Part shown: positions 39,714 to 47,918 of the stretch, piece by piece
How positions within the stretch are numbered: the first letter of the stretch is position 1
Layout: every line of letters begins with the position of its first letter
From: an uncultured Eubacteriales bacterium
GTDB lineage: Bacteria; Bacillota; Clostridia; Christensenellales; Aristaeellaceae
Reading direction: 5' to 3'
Assembly: GCA_900542445.1 (NCBI GenBank)
Contig: UQNN01000001.1
Coordinates: 338,640 to 402,639 of the forward strand
DNA: 64,000 nucleotides
Made by a program: the position numbers and the translations under genes
Notes under the pieces: model-generated
The model's database searches: none
Told to the model about the DNA's origin: nothing
What the model saw: only the letters and a program-made list of their open reading frames with translations

Positions 39714-40787
39714 ATGAAAAAAGCCGCCGTTATCCTGCTGCTCGTGCTGCTTACCGCCGCGTTCGCCCTGCCGGGCAGCGCCGACATGAACAAATACAGC
39801 ACGGTATTCATGGATACGTTTGACACCGTGATTTCCCTCATCGGCTATGCGGAAAATCAGGAGACATTTAACGCGCGCGCCGATGAAACGCATGCGATGT
39901 ATCTGCATCTGCACAAGATGTTTGACACTTACAACAGCTATGCCGACGAGGGCATTGTCAGCGTCTACGACGTGAACCTCAAGGCGGCAAGCGAACCGGT
40001 CCAAGTCGATCCGATTCTGTTCGGCCTGTTGACCTTCTGCAAGAGCCATTACGAGCTGGTCAAAGGGCAGACGAACGTCGCCATGGGCAGCGTGCTTTCC
40101 ATCTGGCACGAATACCGCGAGGCGGGGCTGGATGACCCGGACAACGCCAAGCTTCCGCCGATGGAGGATTTGCAGGCCGCCGCGCAGCATATGGACATCA
40201 ACAACCTGATTCTCGACGCGGAAAACCAGACCGTCTACTTTGCCGATCCGGAGATGAAGCTCGACGTCGGCGCGGTCGCCAAGGGCTACGCAACGGAACT
40301 CGTCGCGCAGACGCTTCTCGCCAGCGACATGCCTTCCTTCATCATCAGCGCGGGCGGCAACGTGCGCATGGGCAATCCCCCGGCAGACGGGCGCGCCAAG
40401 TGGGGCGTGGGTATTCAGGACCCGGACGGCGCGGTGCTCGGCCTGAGCGACATCGTGGAAACGCTGTACCTGACCGGGTGCTCGGTCGTCACGTCTGGCG
40501 ATTATCAGCGCTATTACGTCGTGGACGGCCAGCGCTATCATCACCTGATCGACCCGGATACGCTGATGCCGGATACGGATTTCCGCTCCGTTTCCATCAT
40601 CACGGAGGATTCCGGTTACGCCGATCTGCTCTCCACGGCGGCGTTCCTGATGCCTTATGAAGAGAGCCGCGCGTTCATCGATTCGCTCGACGGCGTGGAA
40701 GCCATCTGGCTGTTCCCCGACGGCAGCAAGAAGATGACCTTCGGCGCGATGAACGTCGCCAAATCCTGCGGCGCAACCAACCAGTAA
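39714..40787 (+). CDS. apbE: FAD:protein FMN transferase ApbE
   Basis: 357-residue exported protein (signal peptide about 1-22) that attaches FMN covalently to target proteins such as RnfG/NqrC. Marks: MDTFDTVISLIGYAENQ near the start, KLDVGAVAKGYATEL (about 188-202), ISAGGNVRMGN (about 218-228) and SVVTSGDYQRYYVVDGQRYHHLIDPDT (about 260-287). The target is not encoded here. No lipobox Cys. The start at 39714 is preceded by GGAGG. A strong terminator follows. Confidence 0.95.
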   Translation: MKKAAVILLLVLLTAAFALPGSADMNKYSTVFMDTFDTVISLIGYAENQETFNARADETHAMYLHLHKMFDTYNSYADEGIVSVYDVNLKAASEPVQVDPILFGLLTFCKSHYELVKGQTNVAMGSVLSIWHEYREAGLDDPDNAKLPPMEDLQAAAQHMDINNLILDAENQTVYFADPEMKLDVGAVAKGYATELVAQTLLASDMPSFIISAGGNVRMGNPPADGRAKWGVGIQDPDGAVLGLSDIVETLYLTGCSVVTSGDYQRYYVVDGQRYHHLIDPDTLMPDTDFRSVSIITEDSGYADLLSTAAFLMPYEESRAFIDSLDGVEAIWLFPDGSKKMTFGAMNVAKSCGATNQ

Positions 40788-40812
40788 CTTCCTTTCGTTC
40801 CGCATGAAAATG

Positions 40813-40839
40813 CCCGCGGCTTTGACGGCCGCGGGTTTT
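40813..40839 (+). terminator. terminator of apbE
   Basis: CCCGCGGC-TTTGACG-GCCGCGGG followed by TTTTC, 25 bases after the stop codon; converges with the barstar gene. Confidence 0.85.
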
Positions 40840-40850
40840 CTTTATTGAAT

Positions 40851-41114
40851 TCAACGCGTCAGCTCCACATTGCGGTTCTCCGCCGCCGCGTCTTCGAGCA
40901 CGCGCGTCAGTCTGGGCAGATAAGCCGCCATTTCATCGCTGGCGGGCGCGCCGCGAAGTACGAGGTTCGTCGGCTCGGCCACGTCGCCCAACGCGTCATA
41001 GAGCGCGTCCAGATTGCCGCCGTAATACGTCGGCAGATTCAGTTTATAGGCCAAATACACGTGCAGCGCCCTGACCGTATGAATGTTGGCGATATCCAGC
41101 TCCACTTTTTTCAT
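40851..41114 (-). CDS. barstar family ribonuclease inhibitor
   Basis: 87-residue cytoplasmic immunity protein. The barnase-binding segment LPTYYGGNLDALYDAL (about 27-42) has the Tyr and two Asp (36, 40) that contact the enzyme in Bacillus barstar. Without it the host would be poisoned by any unexported enzyme. It is the second gene of a two-gene operon, five bases after the barnase gene; order enzyme then inhibitor. Start at 41114 (MKKVELD) follows GGGAG. Confidence 0.95.
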   Translation of the reverse strand: MKKVELDIANIHTVRALHVYLAYKLNLPTYYGGNLDALYDALGDVAEPTNLVLRGAPASDEMAAYLPRLTRVLEDAAAENRNVELTR

Positions 41115-41119
41115 GTCGT

Positions 41120-41641
41120 TCACTCCCCATACAGCCAATTCACAAAGTCTTTCAATTCTTCGCCCGAAAGAAAGCTGTCGTCTTTGTCCGTCCAGATCAC
41201 TTCAACCTCGTCAAAGGTCTGATAATGGTCGCCCGTATAATAAATCAGACCGTCGTTTGAAAACACGACGCGCTTTCCGTTGCGGTAGCCGCCGTCAAAG
41301 TCGATATCGCATTCCGTCCATTTGCGCCCCTTCTGATCCGGCAGAATGCCTTCGTAATTGCCAAACCGATCGCCGCCGATGGAACAGCCCTCCGCCACGC
41401 TCCACAGGTTGCCCTTCCGGTTGTCCCAGCCGAGGTTCTGCGCCTCCCGCTTGGTGATGTAGTTGCCCGGCAGTTTATCAAAGAAGGTGAGATAAATCGC
41501 CACCTCCTCCATGCCGTCATACCAGCCATCTTTGCTGATTTCATAATCCGCCGCATCCACGACGATGGTTTTCGCCAGCGCCACGGTCGGCAGCAGCATG
41601 GCCAACGCCAGCAGCACAGCCCCTATTCGCCCGATTTTCAT
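41120..41641 (-). CDS. secreted barnase-family ribonuclease
   Basis: 173-residue protein: signal peptide (about 1-23, ending ALA), a 30-residue N-terminal part, then a barnase domain from LPGNYITKREAQNLGW (about 57-72). Key residues of barnase are all present: Lys64, Glu110, Arg120, Arg124 and His139. The last part EVEVIWTDKDDSFLSGEELKDF extends beyond barnase. It should cleave single-stranded RNA after guanine outside the cell, either for nutrient use or against neighbours. Start at 41641 has AGGAGGGG. The inhibitor gene follows. Confidence 0.95.
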   Translation of the reverse strand: MKIGRIGAVLLALAMLLPTVALAKTIVVDAADYEISKDGWYDGMEEVAIYLTFFDKLPGNYITKREAQNLGWDNRKGNLWSVAEGCSIGGDRFGNYEGILPDQKGRKWTECDIDFDGGYRNGKRVVFSNDGLIYYTGDHYQTFDEVEVIWTDKDDSFLSGEELKDFVNWLYGE

Positions 41642-41687
41642 TGGTTCCCCTCCTGTTCATATACTTTTCAAATAAACTCGCACATTC

Positions 41688-41868
41688 AACTTCCTCAGTC
41701 AGCTTCGCTGACAGACCTTCGGCATTTCGCTTGCCTGCCTCCCACACTGTGGGCGGCAAGCTGCACGCTCTCAAGGAGGGAGCCTTTGGGTATAAGCCCC
41801 GGTGGCGTAAGAATTAGGCCTCCCTCGTTGAGGGAGGTGGCACGCCATAGGCGTGACGGAAGGAGTTT
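41688..41868. repeat. 181-bp MITE-like palindromic repeat
   Basis: The right end is a full inverted copy of the 49-bp module (ends GTGACGGAAGGAGTTT) and the left end is a shorter degenerate copy (AACTTCCTCAGTCAGC). A further CTCAAGGAGGGAGCC element lies inside. No ORF. It is upstream of the barnase gene and separates it from the 6S RNA gene. Confidence 0.8.
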
Positions 41869-41894
41869 GACATGTTGATTCTATCACAGATATA

Positions 41895-41924
41895 GAAAAA
41901 ACGCAGTTCTCAATCGAACTGCGT
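41895..41924 (-). terminator. terminator of 6S RNA
   Basis: ACGCAGTTC-GATTGA-GAACTGCGT stem with U-run on the minus strand, about 20 bases after the 6S RNA closing stem. Confidence 0.88.
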
Positions 41925-41942
41925 CTGATTTTGCAAAAATAA

Positions 41943-42163
41943 AAATCCCAAAGTGCCGCTGTCGTCGTTTTTCACCCACCGCTCGCGGTAGGTCGGTGCC
42001 CTGCGGCGCATTTCTGCCGTCCCCTGGCGTACTAAGACGGGGGCATGACATCCACGAACCGACTCGAAGCTCCTGTTATGAAAATGTAGGAGAAAATACA
42101 GACGACTGGCGCACACCCCAGGACATCTGATCCAGCGAATATCCTTCGCTGATCTCTGGGATT
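41943..42163 (-). ncRNA. ssrS: 6S RNA (SsrS)
   Basis: About 220-nt RNA that mimics an open promoter and binds the vegetative RNA polymerase. On the minus strand the ends AATCCCAGAG and CTTTGGGATT form a closing stem; conserved-looking segments are CCTGGGGTGTGCGCCAGTC, GGAGCTTCGAGTCGG, TCATGCCCCCGTCTT, GGGGACGGCAGAAATGCG and GGCACCGACCTACC, which match clostridial 6S RNAs as I remember them. It has its own consensus promoter and terminator. No protein-coding frame of note overlaps it. Assignment is by pattern and position of stems, not by covariance search. Confidence 0.85.
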
Positions 42164-42192
42164 ATTATAGCAGTCTGTCCCGCCGCTGTCAA
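42164..42192 (-). promoter_or_regulatory. SigA promoter of 6S RNA
   Basis: On the minus strand TTGACA (42187-42192) and TATAAT (42164-42169) with a 17-bp spacer, a full consensus promoter immediately before the RNA. Confidence 0.9.
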
Positions 42193-42222
42193 CGCTTTTT
42201 TTACGCGGAAATGCGTCTCCTT

Positions 42223-42819
42223 TTACTCAGTTTTGTTTTCTTCCTGCGGCATCGTTTCCGGTGTGGCCGTGCTTTCCAGCGAAGAAACCTCCACCGCATT
42301 TTCCTTTCGCATAACGCTTGCGTCCATCGCTTCTTCAAAGAACGCCGCGGGCACATAGACGACGCTTTCCAGCGTGGTCAGGCGCGTGTCCACCGGAATC
42401 AGAAGACCATCCTTCTGCCACGTGATGGCGCTGGCCGTGTTGTCGCTGACCATCCATGTGACGGAAATCTTACTATTATCCTTCGTCAGGGCAACGCTCC
42501 GACGGATCTGCGTTTCCTCGGTCAGTTCCTCGCTTTCCGCCGTCCATCCCAGCGCTTCGCCCGTCTCGATGAGCGGCAGCAGCAGCGCGCCGTTTTCTTC
42601 AACGGCCGCGTTTTCCGCTTCCCTGCCGTCCACCCATAACGGTATCGGCGCTTCCTCCTTGGGTTCGGCGCTCGCTTCCGGGCTGGGTTCAGCGCTCTGC
42701 TGCTGGGCAACGTCCGGGCTGGGCGTGGGCTGCGGCGCTCCGCCGGAAGCGCATCCCGTCAACGCGCAGGAACCCGCCAGCATGCCCGCCGCAAGGATCG
42801 CTTTGTTTCTGCGTTTCAT
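42223..42819 (-). CDS. lipoprotein with copper-amine-oxidase-N-like domain
   Basis: 198-residue lipoprotein: signal ending LTGC (Cys about 22), a Pro/Ser/Glu-rich linker, then a domain resembling the Cu_amine_oxidN1 module (ALLLPLIETGEALGWTAE ... VYVPAAFFEEAM), a wall-associated fold found in many clostridial exported proteins and unrelated to copper oxidation there. The end is Glu/Thr-rich. Start at 42819 has AAGGGGG. Stands between 6S RNA and the ABC-F gene. Function unknown. Confidence 0.82.
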   Translation of the reverse strand: MKRRNKAILAAGMLAGSCALTGCASGGAPQPTPSPDVAQQQSAEPSPEASAEPKEEAPIPLWVDGREAENAAVEENGALLLPLIETGEALGWTAESEELTEETQIRRSVALTKDNSKISVTWMVSDNTASAITWQKDGLLIPVDTRLTTLESVVYVPAAFFEEAMDASVMRKENAVEVSSLESTATPETMPQEENKTE

Positions 42820-42890
42820 GATGTTTCCCCCTTTCAAATCGAATGACGCATACAGTGTATGCCTTTCGCGGGGAAAACATGCCCGGCGGT

Positions 42891-44684
42891 TTATCCCTTT
42901 TTCTGCGCCTCGATGCGCTCTGCCAAATCGGTCAGATACAGCCAGCGCTCCTCGGCTTCGTCCAGCGCCTGCTGGGCCGCCTCGCGCTTTTGCGTCAATT
43001 CGGTGAGCTTCACAAAATCACTGGCATTTTGCTCAATCTGCCGGTCCAGCTCTTCCAAATCCTTTTGCAGCTGCTCCATCTTTTGATCGATGGTTTCATA
43101 GTCGCGCTGTTCCTTATAGCTCATGCGCAGTTCGCGCTCCCGCGTGCGCTTAGGCGCGGCCTGCACGGGCTGCTTCTCCGCCTTTTCCTCGGCTTCCTGT
43201 GCGATGCGCGCATCGAGATAGTCGCTGAACGGGCAGATATACTGCGTCAGCCTGCCGCCCGCCTCAAAGGCAAACAGCCGCCCGGCCACGCGGTCGAGGA
43301 AGTAGCGGTCATGCGAAACGACTACCACCGCGCCCTTGAACGCGGACAGGTAATCTTCCAGAATTTCCAGCGTCGCGATATCCAGATCGTTGGTCGGTTC
43401 ATCCAGCAGCAGCACGTTTGGCGAAGCCATCAGCAGACTGGCCAGATAGAGCCGCCGCTTTTCGCCGCCAGAGAGCCGCTCCACCGGAGTATACTGCACA
43501 TCCGGCGGAAAAAGAAACTGCTCAAGCATCTGCGACGCGGAGAACCGCCCGTCCGGCGTTTCCACATATTCGGCAATGTCGCGCATGAAATCAATCAGCC
43601 GCACATTCGGCTCCACCTTCGGAAATTCCTGTGTGAAGAATCCGATTTTCACGGTTTCGCCGACGGCAATCGTGCCGGAGTCCGGCGCAAGCTGACCGGC
43701 AAGCATGCGCAGCAGCGTCGTTTTACCGCAGCCGTTCGGCCCGACGACAGCCATGCGCTCATCCCTCAGAATGGTATAGGTGAAATCCGAAATGAGCTGC
43801 CGCCCGCCGAGCGCCTTGCAGACCGCTTCGCATTCGATAATGCGCCGTCCGAGACGCGAGCTGGTTGAGCCGAGGGAAAGCTTCTGTTCCTCCTGCGGGC
43901 CGCTGATGGCGCTCATCTCCTCAAAGCGCTGGATGCGCGCTTTTTGCTTGGTGCTTCTGGCCTGCGCGCCCCGCCTGATCCATTCCAGCTCCCGCCGCAG
44001 GATCGAGCTGCGCTTGCGCGCCGCCGCGTTTTCCATCTCCAGCCGCGCAGCCTTCTGTTCCAGATAATAGGAAAAATTGCCGTCGTGCAGATACAGCTCG
44101 CCTTCGCTGATTTCCGCGATGCGGTTGCACACACGGTCGAGAAAATAGCGGTCATGCGTGACCATCATCAGCGTGCCGCGGTATTTCGCCAATCGGCTTT
44201 CCAGCAGGGCAATGGTCTCCGCGTCGATATGGTTGGTCGGCTCGTCCAGCAGCAGCAGATCGACCGGACGGATCAGCGCCGCCGCCAGCGCAATGCGTTT
44301 CTTCTGTCCGCCGGAAAGCGTGCGCACGTCCGCGTCAAAGTCGCTGATGCCGAACTGGCTGAGCAGCGATTTCGCCTCGTATTCATCCGGCGCGCCGACG
44401 TCCTTCGGCGCGTCGTAAAGCACCTGCTGAACCGCCGTTCGCGCCACGCTGTAATCCGGCATTTGCGGCAGATAGGAGACTCTCAGTCCGTTTTTGCGCA
44501 TGACCACGCCGCCGTCCGGTTCCTCCATGCCGGCAAGCAGCTTGAGCAGCGTCGATTTACCCGTGCCGTTGACGCCGACTACGCCAATCCGGTCATGTTC
44601 GCCGATGTAGATCGTTACGTCGGTCAGCAGCTTTTTAAGCGTATAGGATTTGGAAAGGTGTTCTGCGGATAGAATCGCTGCCAT
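42891..44684 (-). CDS. ABC-F family ATPase (Uup-like)
   Basis: 597-residue soluble protein with two ABC domains and no membrane part. Walker A: GVNGTGKST (about 38-46) and GPNGCGKTT (about 317-325); signatures LSGGQ and LSGGE; Walker B LLLDEPT in both. The linker between domains (about 220-290) is charged and a C-terminal coiled coil (about 525-597) resembles Uup. Proteins of this family act on the ribosome E site, either in translation regulation or antibiotic protection. No drug context is visible. It follows the AAA+ gene by three bases, so co-transcription is likely. Confidence 0.93.
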   Translation of the reverse strand: MAAILSAEHLSKSYTLKKLLTDVTIYIGEHDRIGVVGVNGTGKSTLLKLLAGMEEPDGGVVMRKNGLRVSYLPQMPDYSVARTAVQQVLYDAPKDVGAPDEYEAKSLLSQFGISDFDADVRTLSGGQKKRIALAAALIRPVDLLLLDEPTNHIDAETIALLESRLAKYRGTLMMVTHDRYFLDRVCNRIAEISEGELYLHDGNFSYYLEQKAARLEMENAAARKRSSILRRELEWIRRGAQARSTKQKARIQRFEEMSAISGPQEEQKLSLGSTSSRLGRRIIECEAVCKALGGRQLISDFTYTILRDERMAVVGPNGCGKTTLLRMLAGQLAPDSGTIAVGETVKIGFFTQEFPKVEPNVRLIDFMRDIAEYVETPDGRFSASQMLEQFLFPPDVQYTPVERLSGGEKRRLYLASLLMASPNVLLLDEPTNDLDIATLEILEDYLSAFKGAVVVVSHDRYFLDRVAGRLFAFEAGGRLTQYICPFSDYLDARIAQEAEEKAEKQPVQAAPKRTRERELRMSYKEQRDYETIDQKMEQLQKDLEELDRQIEQNASDFVKLTELTQKREAAQQALDEAEERWLYLTDLAERIEAQKKG

Positions 44685-44687
44685 AGC

Positions 44688-46205
44688 TTATTCCTGTTCC
44701 CCTTTTTCCGCAAGCTGAGCGACGTTTTCGCTGTCCGCCTGCTTCTGTTCTTCCTCGCCGACGAGCGCGGTTTTCGCGTCCGCCCCGGTGATCTCTTCGA
44801 GCATCTCCCGCGTGATTTCGCCCTCGCAGACCGCGAGTCGATTTGCCTGAGCCTGCACCAGCTTTTCCAGCGTGTTGCGCATGCCGCGCGCGTTGCCGAA
44901 ATCCATCCGTTCGCTGAGCGTCATCGCGGTGAGCATATGGCGAACGACGTCCTTGCCCTCGTCCGTCACGCGGTAACCCTGCCGCTTGGCGTTCATTTCC
45001 AGAATGGCCATCAGCTCGTCGTCGGTATAATCCGGAAAATCGATGTACTTGTTGAAGCGCGAAATCAGACCGGGGTTGCTGGTCAAAAAGTCGTGCATTT
45101 CGTCGGAATAACCTGCGACAATCACCACGAGGTCGTCGCGGTGATCCTCCATCAGCTTGACCAGCGTGTCGATGGCCTCGTGGCCGAAATCGTTGTCCAT
45201 GCCCTTGCGCGCCAATGCGTAGGCTTCATCAATGAATAAAATGCCGCCCAGCGCGCTGTTCACCACGTCCGTGACCTTGCCCGCCGTCTGGCCGACATAA
45301 CCCGCGACCAGCCCGCTGCGGTCGGTTTCAATCAGCTGGCCCTTGCTCAGGAAGCCGAGCTGCTTATAGATCTTCGCAACCAGCCGCGCCACGGTCGTCT
45401 TGCCCGTGCCGGGATTACCGGTAAAGACCATATGGAAGCTCATGTTCATGACCTTGAGGTCATGTTCCTTGCGCATAGCGCGCACCTTGATGAGGTTGAT
45501 CAGCGAGCGCACCTCATGTTTGACGGTATCCAAACCGATGAGGCTGTCGAGCTGTTCCATCAGCTCGTCAAGCGTCTCTTCCTTCTCTTCGGGCTTCGTT
45601 TCCGTCTGTTTTTCATTCGTCGGATTCGTCTTTTCATTTCCGACTTTCGGTCTGTTTTCCCCCGGAATATCGACGCGCCGCGCCGCTTCCTGCGCGCCGT
45701 TATAATGCCGCCCGGCGGCGCGGGTCATCAGGAATGTGCGCAGCCCGCCTGCATAGGCGGTGATGAAGTTCAGCTCGTTGCCGCTCATGTCTCCGTCCAC
45801 ATCGGCGGCGGCATAGAGCAGGCGGCTGACGCCATCGACAAACTGCTGCGCGGTCGCCGTGCCGTCCTTATCATCCATGGCGACGCAGCAGCGCAGAAGC
45901 AGCGGCGTTCCCTCCGCAAAGGAGCGATTCTTGAAACCGATATTCAGCGCCTGCTGAGCGCTGGCTTTGCCGATATTGAGGATGTCGCGTGCGGGCACGC
46001 TGGCGATATAGGTCAGCATCGCTTCGGAAATTTCGCCCGTGGTCTGCGCCATCTTGAGCAGCAGCGCCTGCACATACATATCCAGAAACAGTTTGATGTC
46101 GCTGCTGCCCACGCGCTGCCAGTTTCCGCTTTTCACCAGCTGGTTACAGGCCTCGTCCATCATCTGATAGGCTTCGCGGCCCTTCGTCATTTGCTTCTCA
46201 TCCAT
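44688..46205 (-). CDS. AAA+ ATPase (SpoVK/CbbX-like) with TerB-like N-terminal part
   Basis: 505-residue protein. The C-terminal half is a CbbX/SpoVK AAA+ module: Walker A GNPGTGKT at 263-270, Walker B ILFIDEAYAL at 322-331, pore GYVGQT near 302-307 and a LISRFNK arginine-finger region near 379. The N-terminal 165 residues are helical and contain AADVDGDMSGNELNFI (about 133-148), which recalls TerB-like domains, then a Lys/Glu-rich linker. ABC-F gene follows three bases later. The target of remodelling is unknown. Start at 46205 follows AAGGAAG. Confidence 0.87.
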   Translation of the reverse strand: MDEKQMTKGREAYQMMDEACNQLVKSGNWQRVGSSDIKLFLDMYVQALLLKMAQTTGEISEAMLTYIASVPARDILNIGKASAQQALNIGFKNRSFAEGTPLLLRCCVAMDDKDGTATAQQFVDGVSRLLYAAADVDGDMSGNELNFITAYAGGLRTFLMTRAAGRHYNGAQEAARRVDIPGENRPKVGNEKTNPTNEKQTETKPEEKEETLDELMEQLDSLIGLDTVKHEVRSLINLIKVRAMRKEHDLKVMNMSFHMVFTGNPGTGKTTVARLVAKIYKQLGFLSKGQLIETDRSGLVAGYVGQTAGKVTDVVNSALGGILFIDEAYALARKGMDNDFGHEAIDTLVKLMEDHRDDLVVIVAGYSDEMHDFLTSNPGLISRFNKYIDFPDYTDDELMAILEMNAKRQGYRVTDEGKDVVRHMLTAMTLSERMDFGNARGMRNTLEKLVQAQANRLAVCEGEITREMLEEITGADAKTALVGEEEQKQADSENVAQLAEKGEQE

Positions 46206-46246
46206 GTCGGCTTCCTTTCTTGGAGCTTTGCCCCAAATCCCTCTGC

Positions 46247-46266
46247 GGACGCGCAATGCGCGCCCC
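46247..46266. repeat. GC-palindrome repeat, copy 2
   Basis: GGACGCGCAATGCGCGCCCC, the reverse complement of the element at 32928-32947, in the gap between the flippase and AAA+ genes. Confidence 0.7.
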
Positions 46267-46295
46267 TACCATTTATCTTCCCAATCTTTTTTGCT

Positions 46296-47597
46296 TTACA
46301 CAGCCTTTTTCTTCCCCAGCTTACGCTTGACCGCGCCGATTTTGCTCGTCAGCTTGGCCTTTTCTGCCGGGCTGAAGACGAACACGGCGCTCAGCGGAAT
46401 CTGATAGGTTTTGAGATAATAGCCGAGGAACACAAAGCCCGCCACAGCGTAGGAAACGACGGAGGCGACTGCCGCGCCCATCTTTCCCCAGAGCGGAATA
46501 GTGATCGTATTGCAAAGAATATTAACCGCGACCGACGCGCTGAGCATGCCCAGATACACGCCCTTTTTGCCCTGCGCCAGCAGCAGCGTGCCGATAATCT
46601 TGAAATAGCTCATCGGGATGATGCCCGCAATCAGCATCACCGTTACCGGGTAAGCCGGCAGATATTCCGCGCCCGCCAGAATGCGGATCACCGGACGGCC
46701 CAGCACCAGAATGCCCAGAATCATCAGCAGGGTCAGATAAAAGTTGACCTTCATGCTCATGGTGACTTCTTCAATCGCGTCGTCTTTCGCTGTGCGGGAA
46801 AACAGCACTTCGCGGAAGGCGTCCGGAATCAACCATCCGTATTCCGAGAGCGACACACCGAGCGAATAAAAGCCGATTTCCGTATCGGGAATATGATACA
46901 TATAGCCCATCATCAGCGTATCCACGCGATAGTTGAGCGTCAGCATCAGCGTGGTGATCATTGAAACGAAACCGAACGGCACAATCTTCGCGGCAAACCG
47001 CAGGTCGGCCTTCATCGGGTTGGGCATGCGTTTCATCCGCATCAGCGCCATCACCACGGTGATCACGTCGCCCACGACGATCAGCGCCAGCGCGACGAGA
47101 ATCGTCCTATCCATCGTATAGAACGCCAGAATGGTGATGACGGTGTTGGTGATGCGCGCGGTAAAGAAGATCGCGTTTTTGAATTTGACGTCCTCCACCA
47201 TCATCATGAAGCTGAGCTGATTGGCCAGCACCTGAATCGGCGCAAGCAGACATACCGCCGTCAATTCAAACGAATTGAAACAGACCGCGCCGATCACGCC
47301 GATCACGGTATAGACGATGAATTGCAGCAGAAAGATGCGCAGAAATTGATTGAGCACATCCGGCTCACCCTGCCGCTTGTAATAAGGATACGGCTGATAC
47401 AAACCAAAGTTCGCCGTCACCGCCACAATGGAAAGCAGCGAGGAAATGCGCCCCAGCTCGCCCTTGAGCTGCGGGCCAAGGAAACGATTGGAATAAAACG
47501 AGGCGACCAGGCCGATGAGCACGGCCAGAATCTTGGTGAATATGGTAAAAAGATAATCGTTATCCGTCATGCGGCGGATGATGCGCTTGACATTCAT
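46296..47597 (-). CDS. oligosaccharide flippase (Wzx/MurJ-like, MOP superfamily)
   Basis: 433-residue membrane protein with about twelve to fourteen helices, of the polysaccharide-biosynthesis (Wzx-like) family that flips lipid-linked oligosaccharides. Typical segments are TKILAVLIGLVASFYSNRFLGPQLKGELGRISSL near the N-terminus and a polar PYPYYKR loop. The C-terminus is Lys-rich (KLTSKIGAVKRKLGKKK). No glycosyltransferase genes flank it. Start at 47597 (MNVKRI) has AAAGGA. It has its own promoter. Confidence 0.87.
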   Translation of the reverse strand: MNVKRIIRRMTDNDYLFTIFTKILAVLIGLVASFYSNRFLGPQLKGELGRISSLLSIVAVTANFGLYQPYPYYKRQGEPDVLNQFLRIFLLQFIVYTVIGVIGAVCFNSFELTAVCLLAPIQVLANQLSFMMMVEDVKFKNAIFFTARITNTVITILAFYTMDRTILVALALIVVGDVITVVMALMRMKRMPNPMKADLRFAAKIVPFGFVSMITTLMLTLNYRVDTLMMGYMYHIPDTEIGFYSLGVSLSEYGWLIPDAFREVLFSRTAKDDAIEEVTMSMKVNFYLTLLMILGILVLGRPVIRILAGAEYLPAYPVTVMLIAGIIPMSYFKIIGTLLLAQGKKGVYLGMLSASVAVNILCNTITIPLWGKMGAAVASVVSYAVAGFVFLGYYLKTYQIPLSAVFVFSPAEKAKLTSKIGAVKRKLGKKKAV

Positions 47598-47645
47598 GGA
47601 CGCAGTCCTTTCTGCAACTTGATAAAGCAAATAAACCTATTGTGT

Positions 47646-47674
47646 ATTATACCGCGCATTTCCATCCTTTGCAA
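47646..47674 (-). promoter_or_regulatory. SigA promoter of the flippase gene
   Basis: On the minus strand TTGCAA (47669-47674) and TATAAT (47646-47651) with a 17-bp spacer, about 48 bases before the ATG. Confidence 0.75.
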
Positions 47675-47704
47675 TTTATTCTTGCTTTTCGTGCCGGCTT
47701 TTTC

Positions 47705-47732
47705 ACCCTGCGTCCTTCCCCGTCATAGTTTA
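47705..47732 (+). promoter_or_regulatory. possible SigK-like promoter of the second Cys-rich gene
   Basis: AC (47705-47706) and CATAGTTTA (47724-47732) with a 17-bp gap match the SigK pattern AC-N16/17-CATANNNTA. The gap to the ATG at 47919 is about 185 bases and contains a duplicated AGCCTGAGGCCG element but no ORF of note. Confidence 0.45.
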
Positions 47733-47918
47733 TATCGGAGCCAGCCCCCAGCCTGAGGCCGGATGCCCTTCCGCCGATTGCCGTTTGGCCGCCAGCCTTT
47801 ACGCCCGCGGCTCAGCATATCGGTTTGAAGCCGTGCAAAAAGCCTGAGGCCGCATGTGCTTCCACGAAATCAAAAACAGGCGCAGACGCGCTTTCCATAT
47901 CAACCGGAGGTGTCCGAT

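Noticed and set aside
41862..41892. Small ORF started by the ribosome binding site at the end of the repeat (ATG after GGAAGGAGTTTGAC)
   Set aside because: It stops after seven codons.
41895..42192. A short coding gene on either strand in the 6S region
   Set aside because: Frames are short and lack ribosome binding sites, whereas promoter, closing stem and terminator fit a structured RNA.
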